DNA of 64,000 nt, taken from contig JACEEZ010016456.1 of the NCBI GenBank assembly GCA_016584305.1, positions 238,501 through 302,500 on the forward strand, read 5' to 3'. Under the pieces are notes generated by a model. That model ran no database searches. It saw only the letters and a program-made list of their open reading frames with translations, and had not been told where the DNA came from. The DNA is from Chionoecetes opilio. Lineage: Eukaryota; Arthropoda; Malacostraca; Decapoda; Majidae. Both the position numbers and the translations under genes were made by a program. Of the stretch, positions 21,701 to 32,005 are shown piece after piece. The number at the start of each line of letters is the position of its first letter. Position 1 is the stretch's first letter.

Positions 21701-22096
21701 AATGCCCTCTTAACCCCTTCACGCCCAGATCTTTCCATTAATATATAAAATTGTATGTTGTCGAGCCATAAAATTACGAAAAGTAACAAAATACCAAATT
21801 AGTTAGTCGACAAGGATACTAAACAGGTCATGTCTATAAAATGCCGTTTATATACTAAAAGTCGTCTAATGGTACCCAAATTACAATAGAAATTACGTTC
21901 TGGGCCTCAAGGGATTAACCTGCCTCACCTCAGCTAAGTAACAAACAGCACGTCGGGTGTGTGTGTCAGCCCGAGGCACCACTGTCCTGCTAACCCTGCA
22001 CTGTCTCCCCCCAGGACCTACGACGCCCAGGCAGAGTTTGACCGCATCAGGAACCTGGGGCTGTTCCAGTCCTGCCGGCCCGACGGCGAGGAGTGA
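17762..22096 (+). CDS. COX6C: Cytochrome c oxidase subunit 6C (complete, 2 coding exons)
   Basis: Small accessory subunit of respiratory complex IV in the inner mitochondrial membrane; the family stabilises or regulates the oxidase and has no catalytic residues. Coding exons 17762-17913 and 22015-22096 join in phase 2 (AA|G) across a 4,101-bp GT-AG intron to give 77 residues, close to the usual 73-77. The ATG has a strong context (CCACCATGT). Residues 1-17 are basic, about 18-38 form one membrane helix (LIIATGLSVVTMVTWRYLV), and AYADFYKTYDA (45-55) with FDRIRNLGLFQ matches the conserved C-terminal part of the family. The intron is loaded with a LINE-derived minisatellite, a SINE, an RTE-like LINE and a piggyBac-like MITE. 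No disabling change seen. Confidence 0.95.
17960..18420 (+). mobile_element. LINE C-terminus with 91-bp internal duplication, locus 1 (family F)
   Basis: Three units beginning GTGGTGAGG(T/C)ATTGGGG at 18015, 18109 and 18200 encode RLRWFGHVERREGG and EALGRAVGVEVPG-type peptide, the C-terminal tail of a non-LTR retrotransposon. The last unit runs into unduplicated sequence (RRPPGRPRKTW, then DRDSWK-like codons), a 3' UTR and a GATGATGATGA tail near 18410. A GT run lies at 17985-18007. Inside the COX6C intron. Confidence 0.8.
18430..18700 (-). mobile_element. tRNA-headed SINE (family D), copy 1
   Basis: On the minus strand the head reads TGGCTCGGTGGGTTAGGGCG (A box) and GCGTTCGATCCCCGG (B box), followed by a body with CCCCTCGAGCAAGGGGATGG and CCAGCTTGCGTGG. 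A second copy lies at 58715-58952 in the same orientation. Confidence 0.75.
18701..19642. other. COX6C intron sequence, GT microsatellite
   Basis: A GT run lies at 18758-18793. The remaining sequence shows no recognised element. A short chance frame (19247-19537) has no domain. Confidence 0.5.
19643..21545 (-). mobile_element. RTE-like non-LTR retrotransposon, copy 2 (inactive)
   Basis: A longer, inverted relative of copy 1 in the COX6C intron. On the minus strand 21359-20757 covers the region before and into the RT domain ([68 protein letters not shown]). RT continues in a shifted frame (20776-19964), then the C-terminal tail (19963-19649). Damage: a frameshift near 20770-20800, a nonsense TGA at 19966-19964 where copy 1 has CGA, and FADD changed to FAFD near 20445-20456, removing one catalytic aspartate. 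The 3' end is an AATC run at 19644-19655. The endonuclease domain is missing (5' truncation). Confidence 0.88.
21710..21918 (+). mobile_element. piggyBac-like MITE, copy 1
   Basis: TTAA-flanked. Starts CCCCTTCACGCCCAGATCTT and ends TTCTGGGCCTCAAGGGA before TTAA. Five copies occur in the window (25126, 29735, 39989, 50845). TTAA target duplication plus C-run ends and no coding capacity point to a non-autonomous piggyBac-type element. Confidence 0.8.
22015..22096 (+). CDS. COX6C: COX6C coding exon 2
   Basis: 82 nt, completing codon 51 and encoding 26 further residues (TYDAQAEFDRIRNLGLFQ...) to TGA at 22094-22096. The acceptor is CTGTCTCCCCCCAG. Confidence 0.93.
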
Positions 22097-22390
22097 GGCT
22101 CAGGGCTGCCGTGTACAGGTGCGGGGCGGGGCACACCTGTGTAGTCCCTGATGTGTTTATTGTACAGTATGACACTTAATACATGCAGCTGTGTATTAGT
22201 GAAAGGTGTATGTGTATTAGCCTTCCCTTCTCTCTCTTGTTTCAGGTGGAATGATGCTACTGTGTGATTCTTTGTAAAAATATCTTGAATCAGGATGTAA
22301 ATGTAAATTATACTACAGGTTGTGCGTGTGTCATTGACCTGTGATTTCACATGCATGCTGCTATGGAAAATAAACACACACACACACACC
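22097..22390 (+). promoter_or_regulatory. COX6C: COX6C 3' UTR with a possible 3'-UTR intron
   Basis: CAG|GTGCGG at 22118/22119 and a strong acceptor (CCTTCCCTTCTCTCTCTTGTTTCAG ending 22245 in outline: pyrimidine tract 221-243, AG 244-245) could define a 127-bp intron. A canonical AATAAA lies at 22369-22374, followed by a CA run. Neither splicing nor cleavage is proven. Confidence 0.55.
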
Positions 22391-23605
22391 ACAAACGTAC
22401 GTACGTCTGGAAGCAGATGTGGTCCACGCAAGGCAAGGATATATACCCAAAAAATAGAAGCTAAGCGGGATACTAATAGATATAAAGATAGGACGGTACA
22501 AATATAACTTTTCCTGTATTCATTTGTCACAATCAGGTAAATACAAGAAATCAAAACACACATGTCTAAGTTTTAACATTTCTTATAAGTTTGAAGTAGA
22601 AGTGACCATGCTAGGACATCTTTTTGACTAACGACAATCCAAATTATTCTGATGCCTGATCTTTGGGATTCCTTCATGGGGAAGATACAAGATTTTCATT
22701 TCCTCCCGTCCATACATCCTACACCCAAACACTTCATTCTTCTCCAATCCTTGGTTTCCTTTCCTCCTGTATGACGGTGGGTCTTCCTCTCACAGCCACA
22801 GCATCCACTCCACCTTTCCATCCTCATCCTATGACACAAGCCGGGTAGAAGTACAGTACATATAGATACAGACACACATAGAGTACAGTACATAATTATA
22901 GACACTGTGGCGTAACATCCTAGCTAGATAAACACCAACACATCTGGGCAAGTTATATGATGGCAGGCATTTATTCTCTTAATGTTATGGGTTATATGAA
23001 GGGCGAGGTATTTATAGCCACAGGAGGTTAAGTTTCCTGGGATTCCAAGTTTGGGGGGAAGCCCTGAGATAAGCCCCAGCACCTTATCCTGCCGGCCAGG
23101 ATGGCTGTTCAATGGCTGGCTCGGCTCAGCTTTACTTCATCAATGGAGAGAAGTGTGTCGCCCGGCTCTGAAATGTGGTTTGTTGGGATATTTTTTTTTT
23201 AATTAATAGAAATGGACATGTGTATCCTGAAGAAGCAGCTCCATGCAATGGTATGCGTGGCAGTGGTCATGTCCTGCCCAGGAACATCTGCTTATTGGGG
23301 TGATTAAAAAATAAGAGATATTGATGGACATGGAACTGAAAATCTGCCCCATGTGCTTACATTCCCCCAGCCACCTTGTTACCTACATGTAGTGTAACAC
23401 TGAACACAAGGCAGGGGGAAGTGGTGGGTGTGGACAAACCCACCCTGGCAACGGGTGTCGCGCCCTCCACTACCTGACAACAAAAATGTTTGATACATGT
23501 ATTGTATATTTCCTAGACACACACGACAGCCAGAAATAGGTCATAGAAGGACCTATTTCATAAGCCAGTGGTGTTATGTCTTAGTCAATTATAACATGAA
23601 CATTA
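22391..23605. other. No recognised feature
   Basis: Intergenic sequence between COX6C and a LINE remnant. An A/T-rich run lies at 23191-23203. No exon-like frame, tRNA head or array is visible. Confidence 0.45.
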
Positions 23606-24016
23606 TGAACTAAAACAAGCTTATAGATGACCTGACAAGTAATGTATTCCCGGTCACCCTGAGCCTAAACATTGTCTTGCGTTGTTTTTGTATGAAGTTC
23701 TTCAGGCTGCCTGGCCAAACAGCCCCGAGCTGCAAAGAAAGGCCATGGCCTGGACCGGGTTTTCTCACGGCCTTCATGGAGTGTGTGTTGTGTGGTTGTG
23801 TGCAGTGCAGTCTTCCATAATATGTTTGATAGTGTGGACAGCATCCGCAATGGACCCATCCAGCCTCCTCAGATAGCAGAAGGGCTGGGTGGTGTCCACA
23901 CTGCAGCCTGGCCAGGTGGACTCTGTGCTCACGGGGAAGGGTGGATGTCGGGGGCTGTGCGTGCCATATGACCTTGATGTCTGGCACATTCACCTTTTTA
24001 GGCATTAAATCAATCA
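23606..24016 (-). mobile_element. Probable LINE C-terminal remnant
   Basis: The minus-strand frame reads HAQPPTSTLPREHRVHLARL then QCGHHPALL, and in a shifted frame YLRRLDGSIADAVHTIKHIM and EDCTAHNH. This resembles the Cys/His C-terminal tail of non-LTR retrotransposons. An AATC run lies at 24007-24023. Frames are broken; clade unknown. Confidence 0.4.
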
Positions 24017-24023
24017 ATCAATC

Positions 24024-24281
24024 AGGGGGCCGTGCAAGCAGCTGTGTGTTGTCCTTGAGTGACTGGATGGAGCGACGTGTGATATGAATATGCCTCTGGA
24101 GGTTGGTTTGGGAAGGGCAAGGTGGGAGTGTTGATAGAAGACTTGCCAATACAACATTAGGACACAGCAAAGAAACTACAACCACAATATACAAACAACA
24201 TACAAAATAGTAATAAAAGATGAGACAACCAGCTGGACTCAATCCTCTAAAAGAAATACAATACGCATGGTAAAACCACAT
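24024..24281. other. No recognised feature
   Basis: Short intergenic stretch before a SINE. Nothing supported. Confidence 0.4.
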
Positions 24282-24553
24282 GTCGCCTCCGTGGTGTAAT
24301 GGCTGGTGCGCCTGGCTACAAATTTGCAGGCCCTGGTTCGAATCCGGGCCAGGACAGTCGGCGGTCAGCTCAACCTGTTGTTCATCCTCCCTTTCGGGGA
24401 TGGTTGATAAATGTGTACCTGGGGAAGGTAACTGTGGTGACCCGGATGTCACACTAGCCCTGTGTCCCGGGGTAACGGGTTGTCACCCACCACAGGCTCA
24501 AAGGCTAATGCCACGGAGATGAGCACTGAGGCCGTGCGCACCTTTACCTTTAC
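24282..24553 (+). mobile_element. tRNA-headed SINE (family A), copy 2
   Basis: A box TGGTGTAATGG, perfect B box GGTTCGAATCC, then the family A body (GTGTCCCGGGGTAACGGGT, CCACGGAGATGAGCAC) and a CCTTTACCTTTACC tail that abuts the orphan exon at 24554. Confidence 0.85.
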
Positions 24554-24680
24554 CTCGCAGCCCGACCTGTTCGTCCTGGTGTGAGGGTTCGGTGAGGGCG
24601 TCCAGGCTGGGCCACTGTGTCAGGATCTTGGCGGCGTGCTCAGCCTCCATGTTGAGGTTGATCCAGCCATCCAGACGAAC
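24554..24680 (-). CDS. Orphan coding exon of an unidentified gene
   Basis: On the minus strand CCCCGCACAG|GTTCGT opens a 127-nt segment of 42 codons plus one base, and GCGAG|GTAAAG closes it. The peptide begins VRLDGWINLNMEAEH and continues AAKILTQWPSLDAL. Codon use is rich in C/G third positions, like COX6C and ARL8, and both borders are good splice sites. I do not recognise the protein and find no partner exon in frame. The donor is formed where the exon meets the inverted tail of SINE copy 2. It may be a real internal exon, a terminal exon read into the SINE, or a gene fragment. Confidence 0.5.
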
Positions 24681-25125
24681 CTGTGCGGGGAGGACGGACT
24701 GGTGATGATGGGATGACTGACTGACTGACGGACTGACTGGTTGGAGGTCAAGAATATAATTGTGATGAGAGAAGAGGAGAGGAGAAGGAAAGTAAGAGTA
24801 GAATAAGAGGAAGACAAAAGAAGAGGAGGAGGAGGAGGGAAGACCAAGACGTGTATAAAAGAAGGAAGAGGATGGACACACACACACACACTCACAGACA
24901 GACAGATTATATCCAAGAAAACAAAGATTTTTAGAGACTAAGATAAATGATTGAATATCTAAGAAAATGTATTCCATTTATATCATAACGTTAATCTGAT
25001 GACGAGAGGATTTACCTTAATGTGCTGGGCCAGACATCAGCGGTGCGGCGTGTGTGGCCGAGGGACGTCCCAACAACCCACAGCAATGCCAGGCTGGACG
25101 AGTCACACGAGCACCTGTTCTGCAA
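24681..25125. other. Low-complexity and unassigned sequence
   Basis: GA-rich and CA-repeat segments at 24765-24900 make Pro/Ser-rich chance frames. 25017-25125 has a short frame open on both strands with no domain. No feature supported. Confidence 0.4.
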
Positions 25126-25338
25126 TTAACTCCTTGAGGCCCAGAACATAATTTCCATTGTAATCTGGGTACCATTAGACAATTTCTAGTGACTATAAGC
25201 AATATTTTATAGATATGACCTGCTTAGTATCCTTGTCTACTAACAAATTTGGTATATTCAGTTACTTTTCGTAATTTTATGGCTCGACTACATACAATTT
25301 TTTATAGCAAAGGAAAGATCTGGGCGTGAAGGGGTTAA
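25126..25338 (-). mobile_element. piggyBac-like MITE, copy 2
   Basis: TTAA at 25126-25129 and 25335-25338. Reads as the complement of copy 1, from CTCCTTGAGGCCCAGAACAT to GATCTGGGCGTGAAGGGG. Confidence 0.82.
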
Positions 25339-25664
25339 CGTCGACAAGCCTGACTAGGATACATAAAAGGAAAATAGCATGTAAATAATGAGTAACAAAA
25401 TAAAGAAATGCTCAACCCACTGAAAGGGGAGGAGGTGACGAAAGAAATGGTTGAGTTCGAGGAGATGCGCTGGATTGCCGGCCGTTCTGTGACCCGTCAT
25501 TACAGAACACATCTCCTTCACGGCTGTCCGAGTCTATGATATCCCTGTAGAGCAGAGAATGAGTGCCGAACGGACCCTCATATGGACCACCGCTGCCTCG
25601 TCTCTAGCCTGGATGCAGTGTTGGTGGGGGATGTCTATTATTATCAGGTCGTGTATTTTTCATC
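25339..25664. other. No recognised feature
   Basis: Unique-looking sequence. No exon-like frame with splice borders seen. Confidence 0.4.
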
Positions 25665-25987
25665 TTTTTTCATTTGTGCCTATAGCGCCTGTAGGCAGTG
25701 GTGACCCAGGGCTCGGATGGTAGGCTCTGGAGGTTCACTTGAGGGCTCTGATCCTCGCCTGTGGTGGCGCAGGCAGGATTCTTATAGTGACACCTGTGAG
25801 GCTCATGCCGCCCCCCTGTGTCCTCCGATGCACTCACAATCGAAGGTAGAGTTGATGGGCAGGGCATGTGGGTGTTCTTAGGCCACTCGACAGTGCAGAA
25901 AGGTTTTGGTTTTCTTCGGGGATCGAACTCGGGTCACCGAGAATGCTAGTCGGAGATGCTAACCACTCCGCTACCGCCTCCCCAAGG
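25665..25987 (-). mobile_element. tRNA-headed SINE (family E), copy 1
   Basis: The minus-strand head (GGGGAGGCGGTAGCGGAGTG with a B box CGAGTTCGATCCCCG) lies at 25905-25987. The body contains one copy of the GCCCTCAAGTGAACCTCCAG unit and ends near CTGCCTACAGGCGCTATAGG. Confidence 0.75.
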
Positions 25988-26014
25988 CGCGATTTGTGTA
26001 TGTGTGAATTGAAG

Positions 26015-26760
26015 GAGCTGAGTACAATGCTGAGAGTAAGGAGATTGAGGTGGTTTGGGCACGTGAAGAGGAGAGAAGGTGGTGAGGCATTGGGGAGAGC
26101 TGTTAAGAGTAGAAATGCCAGGTGAGAGTAAGGCGATTGAGGTGGTTTGGGCACGTGAAGAGGAGAGCAGGTGGTGAGGCATTGGGGAGAGCTGTTGGAG
26201 TGGAAGTGCCAGGTGAGAGTAAGGAGATTGAGGTGGTTTGGGCACGTGGAGAGGAGAGAAGGTGGTGAGGCATTGGGGAGAGCTGTTGGCGTGGAAGTGC
26301 CAGGTGAGAGTAAGGAGATTGAGGTGGTTTGGGCACGTGGAGAGGAGAGAAGGTGGTGAGGCATTGGGGAGAGCTGTTGAAGTGGAAGTGCCAGGTGAGA
26401 GTAAGGAGATTCAGGTGGTTTGGACACGTGGAGGAGAGAAGGTGGTGAGGCATTGGGGAGAGCTGTTGGAGTGGAAGTGCCAGGTGAGAGTAAGGAGATT
26501 GAGGTGGTTTGGACACGTGGAGAGGAGAGAAGGGGGTGAGGCATTGGGGAGAGCTGTTGGCGTGGAAGTGCCAGGTCGCTGTCCACCGGGCAGGCCAAGG
26601 AAGACATGGAGGCAGTGTGTTGAAGAGGATCTGGCAGCATTGGGCATTGAAGAAGTTGAGGCAATGGATAGAGATAGTTGGAAGCGTATCATCGACCCTC
26701 TAACCTCATAAGATATCACGGGAAAATCTGACGTTAAACAGAAAGAACGAGGCGTAGGAT
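26015..26760 (+). mobile_element. LINE C-terminus with 91-bp internal duplications, locus 2 (family F)
   Basis: Units starting GTGGTGAGGCATTGGGG at about 26077, 26171, 26262, 26353, 26441 and 26533 repeat the coding sequence for RLRWFGHVERREGG and EALGRAV-type peptide. The last unit leads to GRCPPGRPRKTWRQCVEEDL, AALGIEEVEAMDRDSWKRII and DPLTS plus a stop, then a 3' UTR. Since 91 = 3n+1, each unit shifts the frame, so the array cannot encode repeats of one peptide in one frame. Degraded. Confidence 0.85.
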
Positions 26761-27053
26761 TTGTCTCGGATCCCAGGTGTTTCAAGGGTAATGGTGGAGG
26801 CAAGGCAAGCTGAGTGGTGGGGAGCAGAGCTGAGCCCCCTGTATGGGTACCCAGGGCCAGGGAACCGTGCTGGAGTAGTGTGTGCAGTGCGGGAGGAAGG
26901 CTACCCAGACTCTGCACTTCCTTACTAATATGACGCTGCAAAGGATGAGGTTATGATTATGAGGGGAAGATACAGCCCTGGAAAAGAAGTGTAGAGGACA
27001 AGAGAAAGAGGAAACTAACACATACACACACACATACATAATAGTTTTGTAAT
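26761..27053. other. No recognised feature
   Basis: Mixed sequence between the LINE tail and the Tigger-like pair. Nothing supported. Confidence 0.4.
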
Positions 27054-27113
27054 AGAAGTATAGATGCCTGGAATGAACTGGATTTATAAGTGATACGGAC
27101 AAGTGCATCAATA

Positions 27114-27557
27114 TACAGGAGAACCTCGTTTAACCGGCATTTAAAACAACGGCAGCCTCAAAACAACGGCACTAATCGACCCAGGCTTTTTTTTTTTTTT
27201 TTTTTTTTTTTTTCACTAATAAAATCTGGAACTCTCTTCCTGTTTCTATTTTTCCACTTTCCTATGACTTACATCTTTTCAAAATAAGAGTAACAAGACA
27301 CCTCCCGAACTAAATTGGCTCACCCCTTTTTTATTTTATTCTCTTACTGTCTTCTTTATAGGGACTGGCAACTAAGCGGGCTTTGTATTACCCATTTTTG
27401 TTGTGCCCTTGGCCGGTTCCTTGTGATGGGAAGAAAAAAAAAAAAAAAAAAGGGATTTTGGGCGATTCCATAAGAGTAACTCTCAAAACAACGGCAAAAT
27501 GAGTTATCCGGCATGCGCTCCCCCCCGTGGGTGCCGGATAAACGAGGTTCTCCTGTA
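27114..27557. mobile_element. Tigger/pogo-like MITE 1
   Basis: TA-flanked. Ends CAGGAGAACCTCGTTTAACC (from 27116) and the matching complement GATAAACGAGGTTCTCCTG. It contains a T-run (27187-27212) and an A-run (27434-27450). No transposase. TA target and CAG-type ends fit the pogo/Tigger group. Confidence 0.8.
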
Positions 27558-27651
27558 TAAGGAAAAACTTGATAAACACAGATAGGATAAAATTATAGAT
27601 GCCTGGAATGGATTGGATTTAGAAATGATAAGGACAAAAAGTGCATCAATA

Positions 27652-27923
27652 TATAGTAAAACCTCTCATATTCGGACTAATTGGGCCAAGGAGTGGTCCG
27701 AGTAATGCAAGGATCCGAATAATGGGGGGATATGTTATAAAAAAAAAAAAAAAAAATCTAGGTGTATATAAATTATATAGCTAGGAAATTTCGACCCTTA
27801 AAAAAAGAAAAAAAGAAATAAAAAATTCTGGGTGTATATAAATTATATAGCTAGGAAATTTCGACCCCTAAAAAAAAAGAAAAAAGGGAGGAGGTCCGAA
27901 TACGAGAGGTTTTACTGTATACG
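27652..27923. mobile_element. Tigger/pogo-like MITE 2
   Basis: Inverted ends GTAAAACCTCTCATATTCGG and CCGAATACGAGAGGTTTTAC followed by TGTA. Inside are two tandem copies of a segment containing GTGTATATAAATTATATAGC. The flanks repeat those of MITE 1 (see the twin-insertion finding). Confidence 0.78.
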
Positions 27924-28799
27924 GAAAAACGTGATAAAACAGATATGGAGACAGGGCCACATAAGTATAGTCAGGCCCTGTATGCTAGAACCAGGTAAAC
28001 ACACACACACACAATAAACAAAGGTATGGTATATAAATGATTTATTTGCCACATTACAAAGTCATGAAGTAAATACTAATGTCCATATCTCAAGCATCAA
28101 CAGTTTTAAGCTCATCTAATTTCCAAAGAAGTTTACATTAATCTTTCCACTCACACACGAGGGATGGGGCGGGGGAAGGCAGGGACACACAGCCCCTAGT
28201 CCCTGCCCTGCCCCTCCCTGCCCCTGCACCTCGCCCTGACTCCACGTAAACACTGAGTGCGTCCCTAGTCCCTACACAGCCTCGCATGGTGGTCATCACT
28301 TTGCATTACGGCTGACCAGAACAAACTTATGAATAGAACAAATTTGGAACTCAACAGTGTCTCGCTCACCACATAAACAAGGCGGAAACTCACATCTCAG
28401 AGGAAAGGAGGAAGATTAAACCATTGTACGCAGGAAGGAAGAGTCGAGATGCTGTTTGCCATCATGTATAAACGCAACATACAATGATACAAATACATCT
28501 AAGTGTATGTATGAATGTACTATAGCATCCTTTTTTAATAGCGTAAGTGACACCTGTAATGGCCAAACGCTAGTCTCTTCTTATTTGTGTAGAATGGCAG
28601 CAACATATTCCTGAGAAACAGAAATAAGAAGGAAAAAAAAGGTATTGTTTGATAGAATGCCTAACATTCAGCGCTTTCACCACACACCACCACAAGATAG
28701 CACTGTTCAGACCAGGACTGTGTGTGTTCAGTGTTTGGCTTCTATGACTGATGTAATTCCTGACATCCTACACACCACGTGACTTTTATGGCGACCAAA

Positions 28800-29092
28800 G
28801 CCACACGCAAAGTCATGAGCCCTAAACAAAAAAAAAGGAAGTCATGACCCTTAAAAAAAAGTCATACGCCCCTAAACAGAGAACCCTTAAAAAAAGTCAT
28901 GACTCCTCAAAAAAAGTCATGCCCCTCAAAAAAAGTCATGACTCCTCAAAAAGGTCATGACTCCTCAAAAAAGTCATGACTCCTCAAAAAGGTCATGACT
29001 CCTCAAAAAGGTCATGACTCCTCAAAAAAAGGTCATGACTCCTCAAAAAAAGGTCATGACTCCTCAAAAAAAGGTCATGACACTTAAAAAGA
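28800..29092. repeat. Short A-rich minisatellite
   Basis: About 14 units of GTCATGACTCCTCAAAAA type with variable A-run length. GTCATGAC is itself a palindrome. Confidence 0.85.
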
Positions 29093-29159
29093 AGAAGACG
29101 TAGAGAGTAAGAGACAAATCCGCTCTGCCACAGTGCTCGCCTCGCCCACCCTCTGTTTC

Positions 29160-29734
29160 AAAGCACCATCGGATGATTGGAAATAATATAATAAATGTGT
29201 GTATACGTATATATATATAAACTATTAAGTAAACTATAATATTATTTATGTACAAATGAGCTGTGAAGAAAACCATTACTTACATAAAAGAAGAAAAGGA
29301 ATGGCACATAATAAGAGAGGAGGAGAAGAGAAGATAATAAGAAGACAATAAGAGAGAAGAGATAATACTATGATAATACATAATAAGAGGAGAATAAGAA
29401 GATAAGATAATAAGATAATAGAGGATAAGACATAATAAGAGGTGCAGGGAGAGGTGACAGGGTGTGTGGTGAAGCTGTGACCTGTTCTGTACACGTCACT
29501 GAGGCAACAACAACACCACAGGCATGAGACACAACACAACCCAACCGTGTGTTCTGCTAACGTAACACAACACCACTAACTCTTCTTCTGACCTAAACGC
29601 CTTACTGTAAAAAGATGAACAAAAACATTAGACAAATTGTTTCTATTGTAACTAACTGTTCCTGTGTTTGCTGAGTGGATGTTGCAATGCCTGCCTTGTT
29701 ATTCATGATTTGCAGGGGAATGAATGAAGTAATC
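29160..29734. other. AT/GA-rich sequence, no gene
   Basis: TATATA run near 29210 and a GATAATAAGA-rich stretch at 29300-29440. Nothing coding is supported. Confidence 0.45.
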
Positions 29735-29945
29735 TTAGCCACTTGAGACCCAGAACGTAATTTCCATTGTAATTTGGGTACCATTAGACGATTTGTAGTG
29801 AATATAAGCAATATTTTATAGATATGACCTGTTTAGTATCCTTGTCCACTAACTAATTTGGTATATTTAGTGACTTCGTATTTTTATGGCTCGACAACAG
29901 ACACATTTTTATAGCAAAGGAAAGATCTGGGCGTGAAGGAGTTAA
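29735..29945 (-). mobile_element. piggyBac-like MITE, copy 3
   Basis: Complement orientation: GCCACTTGAGACCCAGAACG ... GATCTGGGCGTGAAGGAG then TTAA (29942-29945). The left target site is decayed to TTAG. Confidence 0.78.
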
Positions 29946-30332
29946 GTGTTGGTGAATCACAAGACTGCCCAATGGGTGAGCTGAGTGTGAGTGATCAAAG
30001 AAATTCATCAAACGGCTCATTCTTACTTTACTTGCTTCAATTTAATCTCAAACAAACACAACTTTGCACTTCCATCAACGACTATGGATGTCATTAAATC
30101 CCTAACACAACACAGGTGATCGCGTAACAAAGAGACGGCTGACTTAAACTTAAAGGTTACATAACAAACATCACAGACTAAATTATAAAAGTCAAAGAGA
30201 CGGGCTTATACAATTACAAAATATAAATTCTCAATATAAAATTCTGTACTGGAGCTGCAAATAAACGCTCATCGGCATCCTTGAGACACAAAACACCGAG
30301 CCACAGGCCAACACTCGTAGCAAAATTAGTGT

Positions 30333-30373
<41 letters not shown>

Positions 30374-31629
30374 GAGTAGTGTGTGTGTGCGTGTGTTTCT
30401 TCAAAGTCCACCTGTTTGCTACGCTTGGCCGTGGCGGTGTGAGAGACAAGGTTCACCGACGAGGGAAAAACAACAAGTTATAATACACGTTTGTTTTGGT
30501 TTGTGAGTGTTCTGCCGTGCTATCACTTCTCTCGTTTTCTCCTTAATTCGTACTTTCTCTCCTCGTCAGAAATCTCCCCAAGCGCACTGCCTTCCTCCAT
30601 CTCCCCCTCGATGCACATTCACTCGTCCACCAAATCACGAACTTCAGATCATTCAACTTCAACAAAACCTCTTAAGTCCTACAGGCTAGCTAAGAAAAAA
30701 TAATAGTAGTATATGTACGTATGTATATATATATATTTATGTATAGATATCAACACCGTAATGAGACTGCTCGGGTAAATAACGCAGCATACACAGCAAA
30801 GGTTTGTCGGGGTGTGTGCAGCGCCACGCAGCACCTGGCTATGGCTTGTGTGGGTGGCTTGTGGGTGTGGTGTAAGATATGTCCCGAGGCTCCCCCTGAA
30901 CCTCTACGTCAGCAAGTATTTACAGCCGAAGGGGGAAGGACGCTGCTAGGTGGGGTGTTAGCCTGGCCAGACCTAAGCAGTGCGAGGGACTCACGCAAGG
31001 GTGGTGTGTGTGGCGGGACTGGCCGGGCGTACAGAGAGTCACGCCGGCCCTTTAAGAATCCCGTCGGGTAGGTTCGGGCCGCAGTGCGTTAATGCCGCCC
31101 GCCTCGCCACTCCAGTGTCTGTGGCGGCGCGCTGTGTGGTCTCCGAGAGCTAAGAAATACGTAACGTTGTCGGAAAAACACAGACTCCCTAACATCCATT
31201 TCTCGATTTGCAATACAAAAAGCGACTGTGCAGGACATTTATTATCTAGACAAAAAGGTATAAGGTGTGTTCTGCTATGGGATGTTCTGTCTAATACATA
31301 CCGTGCTGCTACCCTTCACACACACACACACGAAGGACAGCACACACACACACACACACACATGTACACACACACACATCCAGTAATAGTTAAGAGCAAC
31401 CGGTAGTTGATCTTCACAAGCCGAGGAATGATTGGCCATTTAAATAATATAAAATGACATTCAGAAGTAGAGAGAGAGTAATGTTTCCTCTCTTCACTAC
31501 ATCACAAAGACAACCACCAACCAATCACTGTGAGAGCCGAGACACTAATAGCCCGGCGTGCTCTCTGGTCCACACCTCAATATTCTCATGTTTACTGACT
31601 GCATTTATTCTTTTAATCCCTCTACAGAC
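29946..31629. other. No gene; GT/CA microsatellites
   Basis: TG run at 30331-30370, TATATA near 30724, CA runs at 31316-31377. Chance frames of up to 116 codons (30721-31071) show no domain. On the minus strand this is downstream of ARL8. Confidence 0.45.
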
Positions 31630-32005
31630 CCACAGTAATGATAAGAGTTGAGTAATCCTACCTTCTACCCTCCCCTGTAAGTAATCCCTAGTGTAATTTG
31701 AATAGTAATCCTCTCAGCTACCTTCCTGTATCTTTCATCCATGCCTTTTATCCTTCTATAGAGCCATTATGATAATAAGAGTTGAGTAATCCTACCTTCT
31801 ACCCTCCCCTGTAAGTAATCCCTAGTGTAATCTGAGTAGTAATCCTCTCAGCTACCTTCTGTACCTTTTATCCTTCTATAGAGCCATAATGATAATAAGA
31901 GTTGAGTAATCCTACCTTCTACCCTCCCCTATAAGTAATCCCTAGTGTAATCTGAATAGTAATCCTCTCAGCTACCTTCCTGTATCTTTCTCTCACTCCC
32001 TGTTG
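31630..32005. repeat. Tandem repeat of about 120-133 bp, 3 units
   Basis: Units marked by GAGTTGAGTAATCCTACCTT at about 31645, 31779 and 31899, each followed by ACCCTCCCCT and GTAATCCTCTCAGCTACCTT. Downstream of ARL8. Confidence 0.85.

Noticed and set aside
25017..25125. Second exon of the orphan gene
   Set aside because: Acceptor- and donor-like borders exist, but the phase does not join 24680 in frame and the acceptor lies at the MITE edge.
30579..30640. Short minus-strand peptide MEEGSALGEISDEERK
   Set aside because: Only 25 codons, no splice partner and no homology that I recognise; likely chance.
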